A stretch of DNA of 64,000 nucleotides from Armatimonadota bacterium (GCA_018268395.1 JAFDWQ010000003.1:345238-409237), one strand, 5' to 3'; positions 41,972 to 50,336 are shown, numbered from the stretch's first letter. Notes: generated by a model not told the origin, from the letters alone. Made by a program: numbers and translations.

Positions 41972-43408
41972 TTACGCCTTGGACTTCGCCTTTTCGAACG
42001 CCGCGATGGCGCGAAGTCGACTGGCGCCAAGGTCGACGATCGGCGAAGGGTAGTCGGACTCTTCGAACAACGAAGCGTGCGCCCAAGGTTCGTGGACGTC
42101 GGGCCCATCGAGGTGACGCAGTTCCGGAACCCACTCCTTGACGAACGTCCCGTCGGGATCGAACTTCCGGCCTTGGCTGACGGGATTAAAGATGCGGAAG
42201 TACGGTGCGGCGTCCGTGCCCGTGCTCGCAGACCATTGCCAGCCTCCGTTGTTGCTGGCGAAGGACCCGTCGATCAGGTGTTCCATGAAGAACGTTTCGC
42301 CCCACCGCCAGTCGACCAGCAGGTTCTTGGTCAGGAACATGGCTGTGACCATGCGGAGCCGGTTGTGCATCCAACCGGTCGCCAAGAGTTGCCGCATCGC
42401 TGCGTCGACGATCGGCACGCCCGTCCGGCCTTCGCACCAGGCCCGGAAGGCGGCTTCGTCGTACGACCATTCCACCGCCTCGGAGGCCGCTTGGAACGCC
42501 CGCCCTTTACAGACCCTGGGGAACCCGACCAGGACATGGGTATAGAACTCTCGCCAGACGATCTCCGAAACCCACGTTGCAGCGCCTGGCCCCAGGCCTT
42601 CGAACGGATCGGTCGGATCATAGCCGCCATGGGCGGCCTGGACGCACTGTCGGGGGGACAAGGCGCCGACGGCCAGGTACGGCGAGAGTCCGCTGGTGCC
42701 AGGTTTGGAGGGGACGTCTCGATCGGCCTTGTAGTCCTGAAGCCTCTCTCGGGCGAACGTGTCCAACTTTTCGAGTGCAGCCCTTTCTCCCGCCGGCCAA
42801 AGCTCGGACGGAACTCTTGAGCGGAACCCCTCGACCTCTTCGGGGACAGGGTCAGGGCGGAGACGGAGAGCTTTCTGTCGAGATGGAGCGGGAAGGACGG
42901 GAACACCGCCCTGGGCGGTCCATTCCGTCACCCATGCTTTGCGATAGGGCGTGAACACCGAGTAGAACTTGCCTTCGCCGGTCTTGACACTGTCCGGGGG
43001 CAGGCAGACCTGGTCGTCGTACGACCGGACACCGATCCCCGCTTCTCGGGTCAAACGGACGGTTTCGTCGTCCCGTGCCGCCTCGTCGACTTCGTACTCC
43101 CTGTTGAACGCGACCCTGTCGCACCCGGCTTCTCGGCACGCGTCCAAGACCGTTCGCGGCACGTCGCCGGGGGTCGGTGCCGTGCGGACCAGAAGAGGGA
43201 CGTTCTTGTCGCCGAGGCTTTCGGAAAGGACCTTCAACGTCCTTAGGATGAATTCGACGCGGCAGGCCGCCACGTCGTGGCGTTTCCAGTCGCCCGGTGA
43301 CACCACATAGAGAGCGACGGTTCCGTCATCGGCCGCTTCAGCCGATCGGGCCAGGGCGGTGTTGTCGTGCGTCCTCAGGTCGGAGCGGAACCAGACGAGA
43401 GGGCGCAT
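41972..43408 (-). CDS. phr: Deoxyribodipyrimidine photolyase
   Basis: A 478-residue DNA repair enzyme (class I CPD photolyase/cryptochrome family). N-terminal antenna domain: PLVWFRSDLRTHDNTALARS. FAD-binding helical domain: GTSGLSPYLAVGALSPRQCV, EIVWREFYTHVLVGFPRV, TGVPIVDAAMRQLLATGWMH, NRLRMVTAMFLTKNLLVDWR and SNNGGWQWSASTGTDAAPYF. The final FNPVSQGRKFDPDGTFVKEW is conserved. The Trp triad positions appear kept. It uses light to reverse cyclobutane pyrimidine dimers. Presence suggests an illuminated habitat. Confidence 0.92.
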   Translation of the reverse strand: MRPLVWFRSDLRTHDNTALARSAEAADDGTVALYVVSPGDWKRHDVAACRVEFILRTLKVLSESLGDKNVPLLVRTAPTPGDVPRTVLDACREAGCDRVAFNREYEVDEAARDDETVRLTREAGIGVRSYDDQVCLPPDSVKTGEGKFYSVFTPYRKAWVTEWTAQGGVPVLPAPSRQKALRLRPDPVPEEVEGFRSRVPSELWPAGERAALEKLDTFARERLQDYKADRDVPSKPGTSGLSPYLAVGALSPRQCVQAAHGGYDPTDPFEGLGPGAATWVSEIVWREFYTHVLVGFPRVCKGRAFQAASEAVEWSYDEAAFRAWCEGRTGVPIVDAAMRQLLATGWMHNRLRMVTAMFLTKNLLVDWRWGETFFMEHLIDGSFASNNGGWQWSASTGTDAAPYFRIFNPVSQGRKFDPDGTFVKEWVPELRHLDGPDVHEPWAHASLFEESDYPSPIVDLGASRLRAIAAFEKAKSKA

Positions 43409-43433
43409 GGGGCGTCCTCAGGATACCGGTCGG

Positions 43434-43991
43434 TCACGGGACTCCGAGGACGAACTTCACGGAACCGTCCTCGATGTCCACGTCCTTGAGCACGGCCCTC
43501 GCGACGTTATGGCGCAGGTCGTCGGCGTTGAGCCGGTAGACGGCGACCGAGTCGAGACGGTCGTGGACGAGGCGGCCCGCTATCGGGAGCAAGGGCTTGA
43601 GGACGTCTTCAGGCACGCCTTCGATCTCGAGCCGCGAAAACGAGGCGTCGTCGAAGAACAGGGCGGCTCGGTCCGGTTCGTATCGGACGGTCGTGTCGCC
43701 TTCGAGCCGACCTTTCGCGATGCGGCCCGATAGGAGCGTCGCCGAGGCGGACAGGCCGATCTTGATGCGGTTTCCGACAGGATCAAGGCTCACCTCCGGG
43801 TCGGAATAGACGACGGTCAGCGGGAAAGCGCTCTGTTCGACCGGAAACTTGGCTTTGATCCGGTCTTGGAGCTCGGCCTGGGACATTCGGAGCGTGATTT
43901 CGGGTTTGCGGGCGGAGACCGCCAAGACCGCGACCGCCGTCACGACGATCGGAACCGCGAACAACGCTCTGTTTCGGAAGCCGGACTTCAT
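43434..43991 (-). CDS. DUF1439 (YceB-like) exported protein
   Basis: A 185-residue protein with an N-terminal membrane or signal segment (LFAVPIVVTAVAVLAVSA). Mature pattern of the YceB/DUF1439 family: ITLRMSQAELQDRIKAKFPV, VSLDPVGNRIKIGLSASATLL, AALFFDDASFSRLEIEGVP, LKPLLPIAGRLVHDRLDSVA and LKDVDIEDGSVKFVLGVP. YceB is a tubular lipid-binding-like lipoprotein of unknown role. Here there is no lipobox Cys, so the protein is probably anchored by the N-terminal helix. The upstream rnhB diverges from it. Confidence 0.68.
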   Translation of the reverse strand: MKSGFRNRALFAVPIVVTAVAVLAVSARKPEITLRMSQAELQDRIKAKFPVEQSAFPLTVVYSDPEVSLDPVGNRIKIGLSASATLLSGRIAKGRLEGDTTVRYEPDRAALFFDDASFSRLEIEGVPEDVLKPLLPIAGRLVHDRLDSVAVYRLNADDLRHNVARAVLKDVDIEDGSVKFVLGVP

Positions 43992-44054
43992 GTTGCCACC
44001 CGTAAAGAGAAACGGTCGTGAGGGACCGGCGTTGCAGCGGGCCTCCCTGCAAAC

Positions 44055-44083
44055 TTGACAGTGTCCGACCGATCATTCAGACT
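44055..44083 (+). promoter_or_regulatory. Promoter of rnhB: TTGACA and CAGACT with 17-bp spacer
   Basis: TTGACA at 44055-44060, a 17-base spacer, CAGACT at 44078-44083 and seven bases to ATG 44091. A perfect -35 with correct spacing explains why the TTG inside it should not be taken as the start codon of rnhB. Confidence 0.6.
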
Positions 44084-44090
44084 AACGATC

Positions 44091-44774
44091 ATGGCGGGGC
44101 TCATCCATCTTCCCGACGTGGCGGGTTGCGACGAGGCCGGGCGGGGCCCGCTCGCCGGACCCGTCGTCTGCGCGGCCGTCGTCCTTCCGAAGGGCTTTGA
44201 TACGCGGGGTCTGGACGACTCCAAGCGGTTGACCCCGGACCAGAGGGCGGCGCTCGAAGTCCGGATCAAATCCGGAGCGGACTGGGCCATCGACGTCGTC
44301 GAAGCTTTCGAAATCGACCAAGTCAATATCCTTCACGCCTCCCTGGCAGGCATGGGCCGTGCCTTGGAACGGCTCGCCACGGTTCCGCGCCTTGCTTTGA
44401 TCGACGGCGACAAGCTCCCGGCCCACACCCCGTGCCCTTGTGCGCCGTGCGTCCGGGGCGACGCGGCCTACGCGTGCATCGCGGCGGCTTCGATTCTGGC
44501 CAAGAACGCCCGGGACAGGATCATGACCGATCTGGCGTCCCGCTATCCGGAGTACGGTTTCGAAAAGCACTTCGGCTATCCGACGCCCGACCACATGGTC
44601 GCTTTACGAAAGCACGGGGCGACGCCGGTGCACCGACGCTCTTATGCTCCGGTCGCGGCCGTCCTGAACCAGCCCAGGCTGTTCGGCGATCCTGAGCCCG
44701 AGACCGAAACCGCCGTGCCGGTCATGGCGGTGGTCGATCCGGGAGCGTTCGAGGTTTCCGAAGCGTTGAGTTGA
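44091..44774 (+). CDS. rnhB: Ribonuclease HII
   Basis: Start set at ATG 44091, since the upstream TTG 44055 lies inside a TTGACA -35 box. This gives 227 residues. The enzyme cuts RNA in RNA-DNA hybrids and single ribonucleotides in DNA. Motifs: VAGCDEAGRGPLAGPVVCAA (first Asp and Glu), GLDDSKRLTPDQRAAL, ALIDGDKLP (third acidic), IAAASILAKNARDRIM (fourth Asp) and YGFEKHFGYPTPDHMVAL. Between LIDGDKLP and GDAAYA is AHTPCPCAPCVR with three Cys in CPCAPC where most homologues have a charged non-Cys loop. An approximately 30-residue acidic tail follows. Confidence 0.9.
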   Translation: MAGLIHLPDVAGCDEAGRGPLAGPVVCAAVVLPKGFDTRGLDDSKRLTPDQRAALEVRIKSGADWAIDVVEAFEIDQVNILHASLAGMGRALERLATVPRLALIDGDKLPAHTPCPCAPCVRGDAAYACIAAASILAKNARDRIMTDLASRYPEYGFEKHFGYPTPDHMVALRKHGATPVHRRSYAPVAAVLNQPRLFGDPEPETETAVPVMAVVDPGAFEVSEALS

Positions 44775-44821
44775 CCGGGGTCCGAGGCTCAGTCCCGGCG
44801 ATGCCGTCCGGCGGGGCCCGG

Positions 44822-44827
44822 TATAAT
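44822..44827 (+). promoter_or_regulatory. -10 element (TATAAT) of the ABC export operon
   Basis: Perfect TATAAT 33 bases before TTG 44860, with GGAGG at 44845-44849 between them, so this is a conventional leadered transcript. The GC-rich bases upstream show no evident -35. Confidence 0.6.
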
Positions 44828-44859
44828 CCGCCCCGCACTCATACCGGAGGCCCAATCGT

Positions 44860-45858
44860 TTGAGCCTGGCTATCGAAACCCGAGCACTTGTCAAATCCTA
44901 TAAAAGCCGTAGTGGCACAACGAACGTCGTCAACGACCTGAACCTCCGGGTCGAGCCGGGCGAAATCTTCGGGTTTCTCGGGCCGAACGGGGCCGGAAAG
45001 ACGACGACGATCAAGATCTTGTTAGGCGTCATCTATCAGACGTCCGGCGAAGCCTACGTCCTCGGAAAGGAGGCGGGCGACATCAACGTCCACAGGCAGA
45101 TCAGCTACTTGCCCGAGAAGCCGTACTACTACGAGCACATGACCGGGTTGGAGATCATGAAGTTCTATGCCAGCCTCTTCGGCATCCACGACGAGGCCAA
45201 GTGCAAGCGGCTCCTCGAGCGCGTGAACCTTGGGAACGACATGAACCGGCCGATCAGCCAATACTCCAAGGGTATGCAGCAGCGCGTCGGACTGGCGCAA
45301 AGCCTCATCAACGAGCCGCAACTGCTGTTCCTCGACGAGCCGACGGGCGGTCTCGACCCGATCGCCCACATCGAGATCCGAGACCTCATCCTCCAGTTCC
45401 GGGACGAAGGTAAGACCGTCTTCATCTCCAGTCACGAACTCAGCGACGTCGAGCGGATCTGCGACCAAGTCGCGATCATCAACAAAGGCGAGGTCGTCGC
45501 GGAAGGACGATTGGAAGAGCTCCTGATCGGTGGCCGGATCGAAGTCACCGCCAACAGTTGTCCGGACAGCCTGGCCGCCCAGCTCAAGACGGGCGACACG
45601 ATCGTCTCCGTCAACCACGGCCGGTTGATCGCCGACATTTCCGACGCCCACAGCCCTGACGCCCTGGTCAAAGCGATCCAGTCCGCCGGCGGCGAGATCG
45701 TGAGCGTCATCCCACGCCGAAAAAGGCTGGAAGACCTCTTCCTCGAAGCGGTCAGCGACGACAACAAGTCGAAAGGACGACAGATGCAACGCATGGTGGA
45801 CGAGAAAGCGGAAAGCCCCGAAACGCCCGGACCCGGTAACGGAGAGGGCCAGGCGTGA
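44860..45858 (+). CDS. ABC transporter ATP-binding protein, export type
   Basis: A 332-residue ATPase starting at TTG 44860 behind GGAGG. Walker A is GFLGPNGAGKTTTIKILLG, the Q-loop is in ISYLPEKPYYYEHMTG, the signature is QYSKGMQQRVGLAQSL (SKGMQ in place of SGGQ, as in CcmA/drug-type exporters), Walker B is LLFLDEPTGGLDPIAH and the H-loop is VFISSHELSDVERI. After residue 220 comes a 100-residue regulatory tail ending in a charged stretch. It energises the permease encoded next (ATGA-type overlap). Substrate unknown. Confidence 0.9.
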   Translation: MSLAIETRALVKSYKSRSGTTNVVNDLNLRVEPGEIFGFLGPNGAGKTTTIKILLGVIYQTSGEAYVLGKEAGDINVHRQISYLPEKPYYYEHMTGLEIMKFYASLFGIHDEAKCKRLLERVNLGNDMNRPISQYSKGMQQRVGLAQSLINEPQLLFLDEPTGGLDPIAHIEIRDLILQFRDEGKTVFISSHELSDVERICDQVAIINKGEVVAEGRLEELLIGGRIEVTANSCPDSLAAQLKTGDTIVSVNHGRLIADISDAHSPDALVKAIQSAGGEIVSVIPRRKRLEDLFLEAVSDDNKSKGRQMQRMVDEKAESPETPGPGNGEGQA

Positions 45859-46643
45859 ACGTCATCCTCTCCATCGCACGGACGACGCTCGGTGAAGCGA
45901 TCCGCCGCCGCGTCATCCTCGTCACGCTGTTGATCGGCGTCCTGTTCCTCGCCTTCGCGCCGATGCTCGAGTCACTGTCGCCGAGGCAGAACATGGTCGT
46001 CCTCCGGTCGTTGACACTGGGCGTCATCCAACTTACGAGCGCGGTCATCGCCGTCGTCTTGACGGTCTACATGATCCCGAACGAGATCGAACGTCGTACG
46101 ATCTATACGATCCTGTCCAAACCGGTCCGAAGGTGGCAGTTCCTCGTCGGCAAGTACCTCGGAGCGGTCAGTGCGCTCGGCCTGATGATGGCGTTGATGA
46201 CCGCGATCATGCTCCTCGTCTTCCTCATCATGGGTAAGACCGAAGGGGCGGCCGACCTCGCCGCCGTCGCGAAGGTGCCCGTCGCCTTCTTCATCCAGAT
46301 GTCGCTGCTCGCAGCGGTCTCCGTGTTCTTCTCGACCTTCGCCACACCGATCGTGAACTTCTTCCTTTCGGGAGGCGTGTACATGGTCGGGACGGTCTTC
46401 GACTCGTTCTTCGACGTCAGCAAGAGCAAAGACATGGCCCCGGCGTTCAAGATGCTGGTCCAGGTCGTGCACGGCATCGTCCCGAACTTCCAGTCGTTCA
46501 ACGTCCAGAACGCGGCGATCAACCAAGGTCAAGGGATCCAGAACGAAGGGTTGTACTACCTTCAACTCGGAGCGTACGCGCTGACGTACATTTCGATCCT
46601 GATGATCGCGGGCGTCATGATCTTCGACAACCGGGAGGTGTGA
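45855..46643 (+). CDS. ABC transporter permease (ABC-2 / NatB-like type)
   Basis: A 262-residue protein with about six membrane helices: RRRVILVTLLIGVLFLAFAP, SLTLGVIQLTSAVIAVVLTV, a helix around GAVSALGLMMALMTAIMLLV, VAFFIQMSLLAAVSVFFSTF and a last helix LTYISILMIAGVMIF. The cytoplasmic loop MIPNEIERRTIYTILSKPVR with RRWQFLVGKYLG is the coupling pattern seen in ABC-2-type exporters (PF12679). It works with the ATPase upstream. One base separates its stop from the next GTG start. Confidence 0.85.
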   Translation: MNVILSIARTTLGEAIRRRVILVTLLIGVLFLAFAPMLESLSPRQNMVVLRSLTLGVIQLTSAVIAVVLTVYMIPNEIERRTIYTILSKPVRRWQFLVGKYLGAVSALGLMMALMTAIMLLVFLIMGKTEGAADLAAVAKVPVAFFIQMSLLAAVSVFFSTFATPIVNFFLSGGVYMVGTVFDSFFDVSKSKDMAPAFKMLVQVVHGIVPNFQSFNVQNAAINQGQGIQNEGLYYLQLGAYALTYISILMIAGVMIFDNREV

Positions 46644-46644
46644 C

Positions 46645-48012
46645 GTGAGGCGCGGCGGCTCGAAGCTCTTGGCGGCCCTTTGCGGGCTCGTCGTCCTGCA
46701 AGGCGCGTTCCACCAGGGACTGGTCTTCCCGACTTGGCGCAAGAACTACGCGCCGATCACCAACGGCGAACTGCGCGACCTGACGTCAGACCAGCTCCTG
46801 TTCGTCTTCGCCGGGTTCCGCGAACTCATCGCGGGCATCCTCTGGGTCAAGGCCGACAACTTCTTCGACGAGGGCAACTTCGACGCGATCCTCCCGATCG
46901 TCCGCCTCGTCACCCTTCTCGACCCGCACAACATCGACGTGTTCGACACCGGGATGTGGCACATCGCCTACAACTTCACGGACGAGGGCTCGCGCTCCGA
47001 CCGCCGGTACATCCCGAGCGCCGTCGCCCTCGGCGTCGAAGGCACCAAAGCGAACCCGAACACGTACGAGCTGTTCTATGCGACCGGGTGGCTCTACCAC
47101 CACAAGATCGAGGACGACTACGCCGACGCACAGAAGTGGTTCGAAGAGGCCGTCCAACGGACGGACATCACTCCGGCCCGGCGGAACATCCTCCAACTCG
47201 CCTATCAGCGCAACGGCCGCGTCGACAAGGCCGCGGACTACCTGTTCGAAGTCCTCGACAAGGCCGAGGCCCGCACCAAAGACCTGCGGGACTTCCAAGC
47301 GAAGCAGAACCGCGACGTCATCGAGAACAACCTGGACAGCCTCCTCGTCCGCATGGCCCAGCGCGGCTACTGGGCCAAGGGTCGCGGCGACTACGAACAG
47401 GGCCAATACGACACCAAGCCGCCGTTCGACGTCGGGTTCAGCGCACAGGTCACGGTCATCGAGCCGCAGGTCATCCGGGTCGAAGGCACGTGGAACGTCA
47501 TGCCCGTCGGGACGCGCGTCCGCGTGATCTTACGCGACAAGGACTTCAAGAACGCCGTGCCGGGCGGCATGAAGTGGTACCAAGGCGGCCAGGTCAACCT
47601 CGACCCGCCGAAGGACGAGACGTTCATGCAGGACCTGCTGTTCGTGAAGAACCAGCGGTTCAAGCGCGACATCGACATGTCCCGCGACCCGCTCATGTAC
47701 CCGTTCGTCACGGACAAGTACACCGTCGAGTTCTATTACAACCCGCGCCAGGCCCCGTCCTACATCCAGGACAAGTTCGGCTGGAGCGGCGAAGGGATGA
47801 CCGACAAGAACTACCTCAACACGGAGATCCGTGAAGGCCAGCGCGTCGTGTTCACGTCGATGGAGTTCTCGAAAGACGAACTGTTCCGTCGCGGACGGTG
47901 GAAGACCGAAGTCCCCGTGCGCCGCACGAAGAACTTCGCAGGCTTCGGCGTCAAGCAGCTCGATGACGACGTCATCAAGGTCCCTGGCCTCCTGTCCGAG
48001 CAGGGCGGCTGA
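46645..48012 (+). CDS. Membrane-anchored TPR-like protein of the ABC operon
   Basis: A 455-residue protein starting at GTG 46645 with GGGAGG upstream. One N-terminal membrane segment (about 7-25, KLLAALCGLVVLQGAF) leads to an extracytoplasmic helical region whose repeats resemble TPR units (FFDEGNFDAILPIVRLVTLL, ELFYATGWLYHHKIEDDYAD, AQKWFEEAVQRTDITPARRN). The C-terminal 200 residues are beta-rich (FDVGFSAQVTVIEPQVIRVE, KYTVEFYYNPRQAPSYIQDK). I recognise no named family. Co-transcription with an ABC-2 exporter suggests a partner protein outside the membrane; the substrate is unknown. Confidence 0.68.
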   Translation: MRRGGSKLLAALCGLVVLQGAFHQGLVFPTWRKNYAPITNGELRDLTSDQLLFVFAGFRELIAGILWVKADNFFDEGNFDAILPIVRLVTLLDPHNIDVFDTGMWHIAYNFTDEGSRSDRRYIPSAVALGVEGTKANPNTYELFYATGWLYHHKIEDDYADAQKWFEEAVQRTDITPARRNILQLAYQRNGRVDKAADYLFEVLDKAEARTKDLRDFQAKQNRDVIENNLDSLLVRMAQRGYWAKGRGDYEQGQYDTKPPFDVGFSAQVTVIEPQVIRVEGTWNVMPVGTRVRVILRDKDFKNAVPGGMKWYQGGQVNLDPPKDETFMQDLLFVKNQRFKRDIDMSRDPLMYPFVTDKYTVEFYYNPRQAPSYIQDKFGWSGEGMTDKNYLNTEIREGQRVVFTSMEFSKDELFRRGRWKTEVPVRRTKNFAGFGVKQLDDDVIKVPGLLSEQGG

Positions 48013-48033
48013 CGCCCGTACACCGAAAAGTCG

Positions 48034-48063
48034 ACAGGGACGCCTCGAAAGAGGCGTCCCTGT
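48034..48063 (+). terminator. Strong bidirectional hairpin terminator
   Basis: ACAGGGACGCCTC and GAGGCGTCCCTGT form a perfect 13-bp stem closed by a GAAA tetraloop. It lies 21 bases after the stop at 48012 and 24 bases before the convergent stop at 48088, so it can serve both genes. No long T-tract is present on either side (TGTTCGTC on plus). Confidence 0.75.
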
Positions 48064-48087
48064 GTTCGTCCGAGCGGCGGACGAGCG

Positions 48088-49182
48088 TTATGGCTTGATT
48101 TGGCCCTCGTCCGGAACCGTATAGGGCCGGTTCTTCAGATTCGCACGCTCCCATCTGCGGAGCGCGGCCATCCAAGCTTCGAACCCCACGGGATCCTTCT
48201 TAGCCCAGACCGTCGCTTCCCCGTATCGGTCCAACTCCTTCGGTCGCCTCAGTCCTTCCGGCATCGGCGGCATGGCGATGCCCGTGCTGCGATAGGCGAC
48301 GAACGTCACGTCGCTGTCCTGGACACCGAGGGCCACATCCGTGCAGATGATACGGAAGTCTCCCGTGGCTCCGCTCCTCTGGACCGAAGCGTATTGACTC
48401 CCGTCAGTTTCGACCGCCGAGGCGACGATCGCAAGGTCGAAGCCGTTGCTCGTGTAGTTCAGGATGTCGACGTCGACGACCCCTTGGCTGATGTTCGCGG
48501 CCGTAAAGTTGCCGGAACCCGACAGGATGGACCCAAACGTCGACAGATAACCGTAGGCGACGGGCACCATGGTGGCCGGAGTCCCGGCGGAGTACTCGTG
48601 TCGCGGCAGCTTGCCTTTACTAATCAGGCTGTCGTCCGGAGTGCCGGCGCGCACGCCGTTCCCCCAAGAACCGTTCAACGCGGCGAGTGCCGTGCCCCCC
48701 GGTGCCGCGCTTTCGCCGAAGACGCCCGTTCCGGCGGCACCCGCGCCCAAAACCCGGCCCCAGACGCCGACCGAGTTCGCGTTCGAAGAGTGGTTGTAGA
48801 ACAGCCCGCCGACCGTGTTGCCCGTCGTGCTGAGCGGATCGGCGACGACGGCCCGCCCGCCCGATGACCCGGTCGTGAAATATCCGCCGGCCCCCAGCCC
48901 CGTTGTGGCCGTGCTCTGCCCGTAGACGGAGACTCCGGAGCTCGTGATCGCCCGGACGCCTTGCAGGGGGCCCGTCTCGTTGACCTGTACCCTCGCCAAC
49001 GTCGGAGACGTGCCGGCCCCGAACCGGGCGGCCAGCGAATAGCCGGAAACGTTCGTATGGCCCGTGTCGGCGGTGCCGGGGGTCGTGGGTTGCAGCGTGA
49101 CGAAACTCACCATGGCCGGAACTCCGACGGCGACGACGGCTGCCGAAGCTCCGGCAGATGCGAGGACGGTTTTGAGATCCAT
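48088..49182 (-). CDS. Secreted repeat protein, LQPTTPGT family, paralogue C
   Basis: Start chosen at ATG 49182 because GGGAG lies a suitable distance upstream and a TATAGT -10 spans the alternative GTG at 49203. This gives 364 residues. After an N-terminal hydrophobic segment (VLASAGASAAVVAVGVPAMV) comes VTLQPTTPGTADTGHTNVSG. The middle shows GVSVYGQSTATTGLGAGGYF, SGGRAVVADPLSTTGNTVGG, VGVWGRVLGAGAAGTGVFGE, closely parallel to paralogue B. The C-terminal domain begins MVPVAYGYLSTFGSILSGSG and ends in a Pro- and charge-rich tail (about 100 residues) with EGLRRPKELDRYGEATVWAK, also seen in a shorter form in B. Confidence 0.68.
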   Translation of the reverse strand: MDLKTVLASAGASAAVVAVGVPAMVSFVTLQPTTPGTADTGHTNVSGYSLAARFGAGTSPTLARVQVNETGPLQGVRAITSSGVSVYGQSTATTGLGAGGYFTTGSSGGRAVVADPLSTTGNTVGGLFYNHSSNANSVGVWGRVLGAGAAGTGVFGESAAPGGTALAALNGSWGNGVRAGTPDDSLISKGKLPRHEYSAGTPATMVPVAYGYLSTFGSILSGSGNFTAANISQGVVDVDILNYTSNGFDLAIVASAVETDGSQYASVQRSGATGDFRIICTDVALGVQDSDVTFVAYRSTGIAMPPMPEGLRRPKELDRYGEATVWAKKDPVGFEAWMAALRRWERANLKNRPYTVPDEGQIKP

Positions 49183-49201
49183 GTCGTGTTTCTCCCGGTT
49201 C

Positions 49202-49207
49202 ACTATA
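49202..49207 (-). promoter_or_regulatory. -10 element (TATAGT) of paralogue C
   Basis: TATAGT on the minus strand, 19 bases before ATG 49182. This gives a leader of about 13 bases that contains GGGAG. Confidence 0.5.
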
Positions 49208-49347
49208 GTGCTGAGCCTGGAGGATCCGGACGTTCAGAGGACCATCGTCTCCTTATTCCTCACCCGGTAAGGGGAAGGGTGGCGGAACCAGGTCTCCGTC
49301 TGCATGGAGACGACACGGGTCGGGCTCAATACAAGGGACGGCCGTGC

Positions 49348-49353
49348 TAACCT
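49348..49353 (+). promoter_or_regulatory. -10-like element (TAACCT) with leaderless spacing to GTG 49359
   Basis: TAACCT then five bases (AGGTC) then GTG. The hexamer matches the -10 consensus at four of six positions and the gap is too short for a separate leader. Confidence 0.4.
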
Positions 49354-49358
49354 AGGTC

Positions 49359-50336
49359 GTGCTCGTCCCCTTTCTCGTCATGACCTTGGCTCAGGCTCAA
49401 AATTTAAACCCGGGCCCGCACCTTGATCTAAGCAAAGAAGCAGCGGTCCGTCTTTGGTCCGACGTGGTGGACGAGCGTGCTATGCCACCGTTCCACGCCT
49501 TGCTTGGCATCGACCAAGCCCGTTTTAGAGTGTTACGGAACAAGGTAGGCCGGCGCATGGTGGAGCCGGACCTTGATCATGTTCCTGGATCCACCATTGA
49601 GGCTCTGTCCGCAAAGATCGCCGCTGCGGTTGGAAGCCAACTAGAAGGGGAGCGGGTTGACGTCGGTTCACCGTTAGGAAAGGAACTCATGGCTGAGGGC
49701 CTTGTCGATTGGGTACGGTCACACGTTCCTTACAATTCAATGCTCGAGCCAGGGAAGATAGCAGCCCAAAAAGGAATCTCCGCGAAAGAGGAGAGTGCTC
49801 TTCGCTCTCAGTTTTGGACTCCCAAGACCTTGCTGCAAAAACAAGAGTTGTGTGCTGTTTGTGCTGGTTTTTCGCGATTGGTCTATCAAATGGCGAAAAA
49901 CGTCGGGGTTCCTCTGTACAACGTCCAAGGATTCACACGTGGCGCGCTCCAGGTCAACGGGACTTATACCAAGAATCCCGTGAACCACTCGTGGAACATC
50001 CTCGTTCTCGACTTAGCTGACGGGAAGCAACTCTTGATCCCGTCGGATCCTACTCAGTCCCGAGTGACCCTTCCGGAAGCGAGACGTGCCGGATTCGAGT
50101 GGACTTCACCCTATTCGTTTCCCGATACCGTCGAGCACGCTGCGTTCTTCCATTATTCCCAGTACTTTACGAAAGTCGAAGACTATCAGCAGAAGGTGGA
50201 TCGGTTCCAGCCGCTCGCCTTACCGGAACTGCAATGGCGCGAATGGGGTTCGATCAAGACACTTGACCGATTCCGGAATCAAGTCCTCCAGCCGACGAGG
50301 GCCGCGACGATCGACAGGATGCCTGAGTTCGACTAG
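49359..50336 (+). CDS. Exported transglutaminase-like protein
   Basis: A 325-residue protein from GTG 49359 with a short signal peptide (MLVPFLVMTLAQAQ). A transglutaminase-like catalytic triad is visible: Cys in ELCAVCAGFSRLVYQMAKNV, His in NPVNHSWNILVLDLADG and Asp in LLIPSDPTQSRV. Members of this fold cross-link, cleave or only bind peptides; bacterial cases often act on the cell wall. The DNA is clearly richer in A and T than its neighbours (about 48-50 percent GC in the 49720-49840 stretch), suggesting acquired or relaxed sequence. It is a single-gene unit. Confidence 0.75.
   Translation: MLVPFLVMTLAQAQNLNPGPHLDLSKEAAVRLWSDVVDERAMPPFHALLGIDQARFRVLRNKVGRRMVEPDLDHVPGSTIEALSAKIAAAVGSQLEGERVDVGSPLGKELMAEGLVDWVRSHVPYNSMLEPGKIAAQKGISAKEESALRSQFWTPKTLLQKQELCAVCAGFSRLVYQMAKNVGVPLYNVQGFTRGALQVNGTYTKNPVNHSWNILVLDLADGKQLLIPSDPTQSRVTLPEARRAGFEWTSPYSFPDTVEHAAFFHYSQYFTKVEDYQQKVDRFQPLALPELQWREWGSIKTLDRFRNQVLQPTRAATIDRMPEFD

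Noticed and set aside
44055-44090. TTG 44055 as the rnhB start
   Set aside because: The TTG is part of a TTGACA -35 box with correct spacing to a -10-like hexamer; ATG 44091 begins directly with the conserved protein.
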